Shown here: positions 57,346 to 64,000 of the stretch, piece by piece | How the letters are laid out: each line of letters begins with the position of its first letter | How positions within the stretch are numbered: the stretch's first letter is position 1 | Assembly: GCF_030867095.1 (NCBI RefSeq) | Contig: NC_081828.1 | Coordinates: 4,718,001-4,782,000, forward strand | Length of the DNA: 64,000 bases | Direction: 5' to 3' | DNA from: Alligator mississippiensis | Taxonomy: Eukaryota; Chordata; Crocodylia; Alligatoridae | Notes under the pieces: generated by a model | Databases searched by the model: none | What the model saw: the letters and a program-made list of their open reading frames with translations, nothing else | Told to the model about the DNA's origin: nothing | Position numbers and translations under genes: made by a program

Positions 57346-58209
57346 TTTAAAGAGACACGCACCTGCTAATGACGTCACCGATCCCAGCACTTTTTTGCTG
57401 GGGAGGGCCCCATTGAAACCACACTGGAGGGGAAACGTGTAGGGTAACACTGCTCTAAAACTTCGTGCATTTAAGCCCCCTTCCACTTTCTGTTCTGAAT
57501 TTTCTAATGGAATAGAATTTTCCATTTGCAAATTTTTGCATTTTTTGGGGTTTCTTTTTTTCTAGATTTGTAATCTCCTCTCCTAGTACATCTCAAAGCT
57601 CGACCGTGCTATTGCTCTTTTTTATCCTTCTGCTTCTTTGGCCTTCCCAAGTGAAGCTGGCTCTTTCTTCCAATGCACGTGCCCTTAGCGTGAGCAGACG
57701 ACACAGGAGCAGGCGGGTAGGAGGAGAATAACCACTATGACATCGCTGATTTGTGATGAAGGGACTAGATAATCTGCAACGAGGCCGCCTTGCTGCATTT
57801 TGTTCCATGTGATACTCTCCCGAGGTCGGTACAAGTATGCACGTGCTGCTACCCAACAATTTGGGGGCGAAGGAAGAAGTGGGATGACACTACTGCCCAA
57901 TTGATGCAAGTGGCAATTTTACTGTATGTGTGATTCGAACGACAAGGGATATCAAAAATACCTAAAATGATTTTGCAAGATCGAGGCTCCACCCTGCAAA
58001 TTTCTGCCTGACAAGGGGAAAGTACAAAATACCCCATTGGCAGGATTTTACTAGGATGGACAGAAATACTCTTGCAAGGTGATCACCAGTAACTCCCCAC
58101 AATACCCAAACCTAACAAGTTGGAGCTATATTTCCAGCCCTTACAATTTTGTTAAGTGAATCTATCTACACTTGAAATAAATATCCTTTTTTCTCCCTAA
58201 GAAAAATAT

Positions 58210-58322
58210 GTACATTTGTCAAATTCAGAGTAAGTTAGGTGTTATATGTAAATTTGTCATATTCAGAGTAAGTTAGGTATTATACGTAAATTTGTCATAT
58301 TCAGAGTAAGTTAGGTATTATG
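58210..58322. repeat. 41-bp tandem repeat, three copies
   Basis: The unit 'taaatttgtcatattcagag' plus 'taagttaggtattatacg' occurs three times with one or two changes each. Confidence 0.9.
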
Positions 58323-58889
58323 GGCAAAGCAGACAAAAAGTGTGATGATAAAATTAAAAAATACAAAATTATTCTCTCCCCTTCACATTTTGTGAACTAA
58401 AAAAAGCTGTGATCGTTACCTGTTCTAAAAGAAAGTTTCAATATATAAAAGCAAAGAAAAGGATTTAATGTACGCTCTTTGTTTCTGCTTTTTTTCCCTC
58501 TCAGGATGACCAATTGTTATTACAAAAACTAGTCAGTCTTCGCTTTTCTTTGCAGTCAGATCCTATTTAGTTTCTTTTTCTTCAGTACTTGCACAATTAT
58601 TCAGTGATCCTGTAACAAGCATTGCAAGGGACATAAAAATGGGAAAAGGATGGCATTAAGTTTTTAAATACCAACAGCTCTAACCAAATCTTACCGATCA
58701 GGATATAATTGCTTTCTTTACTATTTAGTCCAAATGGTACTATGGGCCTCAATCCAACAAATCCTCTCGGCTCTAGTTGATATGAGACACACACTCCTAT
58801 TATTTACAGCTGCACTAATATTATTCACTCTTAAACCAATTAATAATCACCACGACAGGTGCCTGCAGTGATTTAACCCGTGTACATAA

Positions 58890-59218
58890 GGGGTGTACAT
58901 CAGGATCTGGGGGAACGCCTGTTCACCACAGCACCCCAAGGGATGACAAGGTCCAATGGTCATAAACCCTTACAAGACCATTTCAGGCTGGACATAAGGA
59001 AAAACTTCTTTACTGTCCGAGCCCCCAAGGCCTGGAACAGACTGCCGCCGGAGCTGGTGCAAGCACCTACTCTGGACACTTTCAAGAAACATTTGGATGT
59101 TTATCTTGCTGGGATCCTTTGAACCCGGCTGACTTCCTGCTCCTTGGGCAGGCAGCTGGACCCAATGATCTTACAAGGTCCTTTCCAGCCTTAATGTCTG
59201 TGAAATCTATGAACTAAA
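58890..59218 (+). mobile_element. CR1 LINE 3' portion
   Basis: It encodes [20 protein letters not shown] and WNRLPPELVQAPTLDTFKKH, the CR1 ORF2 terminus, followed by 'cccaatgatcttacaaggtc' and 'ctttccagccttaatgtctg'. 5'-truncated. Confidence 0.9.
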
Positions 59219-59339
59219 ATTATTTAGAAACCCACTAATTAAACAGGTCGAAATAATGTCCATTCTCAAATCTCCCCTGGGAAAATGTCAGCTTAGCTTT
59301 CACTTGCTTTTTGACTATGGAAAAATAATAGAGCAATCC

Positions 59340-59520
59340 TTCTGTTACATAGAACTCAGAACTACCAAAATGGCTCAAAATGTTTTCGACACTAGGGATG
59401 TCTATATGAAATCTGTGTGTTTATCTTGTGAATCGTGTAGGTGCTTGCACACTTAAAAGCGCTAATATTGCACGGCCACCCTGTAGCATCCTTAAAAGGG
59501 CACCCTGTCTGAGAATCACT
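59340..59520 (-). mobile_element. Partial hAT MITE (same family as 29.17 kb)
   Basis: 'tgtttatcttgtgaatcgtg' and 'gagaatcactga' are inverse matches to the 29.17-29.49 kb element (TAGTAATTCTCAACC end and 'ggttcacaagataaac'). The far end is lost or diverged. Confidence 0.65.
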
Positions 59521-59581
59521 GATATATACCAACCCTTGCAAGTGTGTTTTATTTTACATTGATTGCAGGAAACAGGCTGAA

Positions 59582-59705
59582 GCAGTAGTGCCCAACCTTT
59601 CCACCCCACAGGCCAGATCAGTCCGAGCTACATTTGGCCCATGGGCCTATGGTGGGCAGCGCTAGCCTGCTGGACCTGATCCAGTTGTTCTGGGGCTCAT
59701 CTAGC
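59582..59705 (+). mobile_element. hAT-like MITE fragment (left end)
   Basis: It starts CAGTAGTGCCCAACCTTTCC and continues with 'ggccagatcagtccgagc' and 'atttggcccatgggcc', typical of an hAT MITE. No matching right end was found. Confidence 0.5.
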
Positions 59706-60384
59706 CTTGTGGGATTTGGATATTTGGTGGCAAAGGAACAGTGGAAACATTAATTTCAAGACCCAAGGGGAGCCCCAGAGGCCTGATGACACGGCTCCAA
59801 GAGCTGGGTCTGCCCCATGGGCCGGGAACGTCTTTAAAAAAAAATCAAGGTCTTATAAAACGGATTACAACCTATGGATAACCTGTGAAACGAGTATTTT
59901 TTTTGCTTTACCTATAGAAAAACTGATGCAAAATTTGAGATCCCCCCCAAATGCTTATACACCGAAGCAGCCCTAACGACGTCATTGGCACTCCTGGGCA
60001 CAAAGGTAAGCAATATCAAGATACTGAGGTATTGCTTACAAAGGTAAGCGTACAAAAGCAAGCAATATCAACAAGATACATTACAAAGATAAGCAATATC
60101 AACAAGATTAAGACCTCAGTGATTGAATGGCCTTAATCTTAGGACGTCGCAGGTAAAGCAGGTTTGTCGCCAGCAACCAAAACTGCTCTCCGTGGGAAAT
60201 TAAAAAGCATGCCAAAGGTAGATTTAAAATAATTCTTACAGCCAAAAGGCAATGCTTGGTGTTTTAACTGGAGTCACCTTGCGCACGAAATACACGCATA
60301 TTGCAAACTACCTCAAATGGCACACCCCAGCAGCCACGTAGTTCACGTCAGCGTGGCTAGGCACAAGGGGCCGGCTAGGCTCTT

Positions 60385-60460
60385 TGGGTAGATGTGGTAT
60401 CAGCTGGTCTAATAAAAGAGATCTACCCAGAGAAACTAGTCTGCCATTTATGTCCCCGAA
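60385..60460 (+). repeat. Hairpin-family interspersed repeat fragment
   Basis: 'gctggtctaataaaagagat', 'ctacccagagaaact' and 'gtctgcc' match the right side of the 9.4-9.55 kb copy. Weaker copies lie at 62,205-62,255 and 63,805-63,850. Confidence 0.7.
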
Positions 60461-60599
60461 AGTCTGCAAGGACACGTCCCGAGTCCGCTGCTGGGTTGGG
60501 AGTCTTTGCACTCGTTTCTTTGCACGGATTTGTGGAAGGGCTCTCTCCTGGGAGCAAGCAGAGAGCTGGCTCCAGCTAAGGGAAAGCTTCCCCGCTGCA

Positions 60600-60831
60600 A
60601 TAAGAGCGGTGCCCTGCCCCTGCCGTGCCCCGCCCCGCCCCGCTCGATCCGCGTGCAGGTCCTGGCGCTGGGCGGGGGTGGCACGTGGCACTGTGCCGGG
60701 GCGGGCCACGTGACTGCCCGCCCGGAAGCGCTTCCGCTTCCTGGTGACGCCGCAGCCGGCGTGCGGCCCTGCCCGGCCCTGCCCTTCCCCCTACCCCCCC
60801 CTCCTCCCGCTCGCCTGCCCGCCCTCAGTGC
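60600..60831 (+). promoter_or_regulatory. CMPK1: CMPK1 CpG-island promoter
   Basis: It contains GC boxes (CCCCGCCCCGCCCCG near 60,630), two E-boxes CACGTG at 60,682-60,687 and 60,707-60,712 (the second in GGCCACGTGACT), and a perfect palindrome of two inverted Ets cores, CGGAAGCGCTTCCG at 60,723-60,736. A third Ets-like core (CTTCCTG) and a TGACGC follow at once. There is no TATA box. It is a typical housekeeping promoter; site use is inferred. Confidence 0.7.
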
Positions 60832-60966
60832 ATGTTCAGTCGCTGCCTCCCGGCCTCCGTGGCTCGCAGCGCGCTCCGCCTCCGCCTCCTCATGCAGCCG
60901 CTGGTGGTCTTCGTGCTCGGCGGGCCCGGCGCCGGCAAGGGCACGCAGTGCGCGCGCATCGTGGAG
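60832..60966 (+). CDS. CMPK1: CMPK1 (UMP-CMP kinase) first coding exon, partial gene
   Basis: CMPK1 phosphorylates UMP, CMP and dCMP with ATP in pyrimidine nucleotide synthesis, in the cytosol and nucleus (established). The exon encodes 45 residues ending GPGAGKGTQCARIVE. The Walker A loop GGPGAGKGT (residues 30-38) and the flanking PLVVFVLGG match human exactly. The donor is GTGGAG|GTGAGG, phase 0. The start at 60,832 gives a 20-residue extension before Met21, the equivalent of the start of the shorter human form (MKPLVVFVLGG). Both ATGs have weak context, so both may be used. The remaining exons lie past the end of the window. Confidence 0.95.
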
Positions 60967-61177
60967 GTGAGGGGCGGGCGAGCGGGTCGCGGCGAGGCGG
61001 GGACGGGGGGGGGGCACGGACAGACCTGCTGCCTGCGCCCCTCAGCGGGGAGGACTACAGCTCCCAGCCTGCCCCGCGCGCGCGGCCCCGCCGGCTGCCT
61101 CGGGGGTGGCGCGGGGCATCACGGGAGCTGGAGTCCGCGCGGGGCCCTCGCGCCTGGGGAGCCCCTCACACATACGT

Positions 61178-61470
61178 TTGTTTATATATAGATATAAATA
61201 TAACTATATAGCTGTATCTATATTTTTATTCATAGCTATATTATCTATATTTTTATAGCTCTATTATCTATGTCTATATTTTTATTTATAGCTACATTAT
61301 TTATATTTTTATGTATAGCTCTATTATCTATATTTATTATATTTATTTCTGTATATCTATTAGATATACATGTAGATAAGATAGATAGATCTATATATTA
61401 ATCTATCTATTATATCCATATTTAGAGCCAGATCTATCTATCTATATTTAGTCTCTAGATACAGATATAT
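61178..61470. repeat. TATCTA/TATTTTTATAGCT-rich tandem array
   Basis: The unit 'tagctatattatctatattt' and variants recur about five times, then dissolve into TATCTA steps. It lies in CMPK1 intron 1, about 210 bp past the exon. Confidence 0.85.
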
Positions 61471-62629
61471 ACGGCGAGAGAGAGACGGAGATCTCCAGCG
61501 AGACGCTCCTTCGTGGTGGTCCCCGGGTCCAGGCCTTACCGCGGGGTTGATGAGGATTTAAACAGACCCACGGGTGGCTTGAGACCCTTCCAGGTGGTGT
61601 TACCGCTCGCACGATGTGGCTCACGCGATAAACGTGCTGATTTCAAATAGGGACCTGCGGGCACGGACGGTTGTTTCCTCGGGGACGTGTTGTGCCTCCC
61701 GTCCGCCCGGTGCCGCAGCGGCTTGTCTCCGGGGAGCGCCCGCCTGTGCCACGTGAACCTGCCACAGGCCAGAGCAACCCGGGTTGCTCTAGTATGTTTT
61801 TGTAGAAGTAAAAACCGAGACCTCACACTTTCCCAGGGGGACGTTGAGTCTGTCGAGGCCTCCCGCACTGCCGTGGGTTCCCGCGCTATCTAGAGGGGTG
61901 CTTCAAGTCTGAAAAGGCTGATGATGGCTTCCTTAGAGACGGTCGGCATCACAGCCTGGGCTTGAGCTTGCTTGGGAGTGTGTTCCTGTTTTCCCATGGC
62001 TAACACCACACGCTACGTGGTGTCCTCGTCGGTGTATAAATCTGATGTGGTCTGTTGCAATCCAGTCGATGTAATAAGATCACCCTGCTAGGCAAGTACA
62101 CTTGATGAACTGATAACTGCAGCAGCATTAGGGACTGATAATACAAGCCAAAGAAACTATACAACAAGGGAAAAGGAATGCGTTCGTCTGAGGGGAAAGG
62201 ATTTATGTGATCAATGTCTTTTATTGGACGAACTGCACGGTTGGGAGAGACTTAGACCAGCCCTTGCGTATCACAGAGCCCCCATTCCTTGGGTCTCTTG
62301 TCAGCTTGCTTCTTGCCCGTTCCCTGGACCATCGCAGCTACAGTATTTTAGTTGTATGACGTTTAGTGTTCATGAAACAAATGATTTAGACTAGGAATGG
62401 AGAGGCTCCCTTGGTTTGAAAGATGATGTTTCAGACTTGTGTGCAGTCTGATCCTTTGTGTAACTTGGTGGCGGTCACCGGGGTGCTGCTGAGTTCTCCC
62501 CACAGGGATTAGATTGTAGGATCTGGGCCTTTGGCAGGGGTTTACGACGAAGATCAAAAGATGCGCGGAGTGAGCCTTTGCATTGCATCACTGTGTTAAG
62601 TTAATACTGAAGGACAAAAATTCTTGTGG

Positions 62630-63035
62630 GGCATGTGACTTGAGGAGAGGCTGAGGGAACTGGGCTTATTTAGTCTTCAGAAGTGGAGACTGAGGGGAGA
62701 TTTAATAGCAGCCTTCACCTCCCTGCAGGGGGGCTGCAAAGAGGATGGAGCTGGGCTGTTCTCAGTGGGGGCAGATGACAGAAGGAGCAATGGGCTCCAG
62801 TTGCAGCAAGGGAAGTTGAGGTTGGATATTTGGAAAAAAACTTTCTTACTAGGAGGGTGGTGAAGCGCCGGAATGGGTTATCTAGAGAGGTGGTGGCATC
62901 TCCATCATTGGAAGTGTTTAAGACCCAGCTAGACAAAGCCCTGGCTGGAATGATGTACTTGAGGCTGGACCTGGGTTTGGACTAGATGTGACCTCCTGGG
63001 GTCCCTCTCAACCCTCACTTTCTATGAGTCGATTA
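62630..63035 (+). mobile_element. CR1 LINE 3' portion
   Basis: 'gaggagaggctgagggaact', 'gggcttatttagtcttcaga', 'gaaggagcaatgggctccag' and 'ggactagatgtgacctcctg' are CR1 landmarks in order, ending 'tttctatgagtcgatt'. It is diverged, with no intact frame. Confidence 0.88.
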
Positions 63036-64000
63036 TATATTTGGTTGGTGGCCGTAACAATGTTACAGTTGGTCCAGTAATAGACCTGTATTATATATAA
63101 CCAAATGTTTTTAAACTGACAGTAGATGGTGACATGACTTAATTTTAGAATTTTACACACTTATAATTTCTCACAAATGTTTAGATTTTTTTTTTCTGTT
63201 TAGCAGTACTTCTAAATGGAAAAAAATATCCACTAGAGAGGAGGGAACAACATAGAGTAGCAGCTAAGAGTTCTCTACATGCAGAATCAGGCTTTTTTTT
63301 TTTTTCATTTTAAATGAGGTTAATGACATTCATTGTGCCAGTTATGGGGTATGCAAGGCTTCCAAATACTTCAGTGTGTTGGAGTTGAAACAGCCTCTTC
63401 AAATGGAGAACACTTGGCTATTTTACATGAGAGCCATAAACTATGAGGATTTATCCATTCCCACATTGAGAGAAATGAGTAAGAACTGTAACGACGCCCA
63501 TGTTGCCTACACTACTAAAGTAAAACAAACCGCAAGGGCTGGCACTAGCATTTTACGCTGTGTGTTTCTATTCTGGTGATGCCTGGCGGTGGTGTTTTAG
63601 CTTCTCCGCATTGCCATCAAATCCCAGTTTTCCGTGCTGTCTCTCTAGGTTATAAAAATTTGGTCTTGGCTGAAAATGGACTGTAGGATTTTTTCCCTCC
63701 CTCAAATTAGGAACTCTAATTGAAACAAACTTATTATTTAACTTATGGAACACAAGATTCTTAACTTAAATAACTTTTCTAAAGACTTTTTTTTTTTTTT
63801 TGCGATTTCTTAGTTGGTCTAGTAAAAGGTATCATCTCTGAACCAAGAGTTCTAGATTTTTGCTCTTCTTAACTTTCATAAAGCCTTTTTTGTTTTGGGG
63901 ATCGGATCCTGTTCCTAGTACAGAATAAGCAAATAGAAATATTTTTTTTGGCGGGGTGTGGGGGAACGGGGACACGTATCTTCCACCAAGCCATTAGTGC

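Larger units (their letters stand above)
57346..60590. other. Intergenic between STIL and CMPK1
   Basis: About 3.3 kb with no recognised gene. It holds a 41-bp three-copy tandem repeat (58.21-58.32 kb), a CR1 tail (58.89-59.22 kb), hAT-related fragments (59.34-59.52 and 59.58-59.70 kb), a 35-bp imperfect tandem repeat (60.00-60.11 kb) and a hairpin-family copy at 60.39-60.46 kb. Confidence 0.7.
60967..64000 (+). other. CMPK1: CMPK1 intron 1 (partial)
   Basis: It contains the end of the CpG island (to about 61.15 kb), a TATCTA-rich array (61.18-61.47 kb), a CR1 tail (62.63-63.03 kb) and weak hairpin-family copies. No further exon was recognised before the window ends. Confidence 0.7.

Noticed and set aside
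60448-61017. 189-codon minus-strand frame opposite CMPK1 exon 1
   Set aside because: Antisense frame in a CpG island. It is compositionally biased, and CMPK1 on the plus strand matches a known family exactly.
1-64000. tRNA, rRNA, snRNA or miRNA genes
   Set aside because: No cloverleaf with A/B boxes or known small-RNA sequence was recognised by eye. The long hairpins found belong to transposon-like repeats.

Overview
This is a vertebrate nuclear genome window carrying the conserved TAL1 - STIL - CMPK1 block, in the same order and orientation as in mammals and birds: TAL1 and STIL on the minus strand, CMPK1 on the plus strand. Abundant CR1 LINE tails, many short hAT-type MITEs, an interspersed element containing TTGGTCTAATAAAAGATATCA, a MIR-type SINE relic and no Alu/L1 point to a reptile-grade amniote. 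A crocodilian is the best guess and a turtle is possible. The species call is inference.

Layout. 1-4,580: flank 3' of TAL1, with an hAT MITE, CR1 tails, a minisatellite that reverses orientation in its middle, and a hairpin repeat. 4,585-23,405: TAL1. It has a 2.9 kb 3'UTR, three coding exons (7,534-7,952; 14,443-14,534; 16,616-17,034) that join in frame to a 309-residue bHLH protein, and 5' non-coding exon candidates near 20.2 kb and 23.3 kb. The best promoter sits beside two GATA sites 31 bp apart. The introns and upstream flank from 15 to 25.6 kb hold an unusual cluster of tandem repeats. 23.4-30.8 kb: intergenic, with an Ets/GATA site cluster near 26.6 kb as a candidate upstream enhancer. 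30.8-57.0 kb: STIL. Fifteen coding exons could be placed with mutually consistent splice phases, plus one weak candidate start exon and a CCAAT-box CpG-island promoter with a 5'UTR exon. The predicted protein is about 1,319 residues. It carries the CPAP-binding motif, the PLK4-binding coiled coil and the STAN motif. One intron uses a GC donor, and the C-terminal KEN box known from human STIL is not present. 57.3-60.6 kb: short intergenic segment. 60,832-60,966: first coding exon of CMPK1 with the Walker A loop; the rest of that gene lies beyond the window.

The three genes do not form a pathway. TAL1 is a blood and endothelial master regulator, STIL a centriole duplication factor, and CMPK1 the UMP/CMP kinase. 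Their linkage is an old syntenic block. It is known in medicine because the human STIL-TAL1 interval deletion in T-ALL puts TAL1 under the STIL promoter.

I saw no RNA gene, CRISPR array, virus-derived element or clearly new gene system. The most interesting items are the STIL KEN-box loss, the STIL GC-AG intron, the TAL1 regulatory site clusters, and the satellite-rich, palindrome-rich TAL1 5' region.
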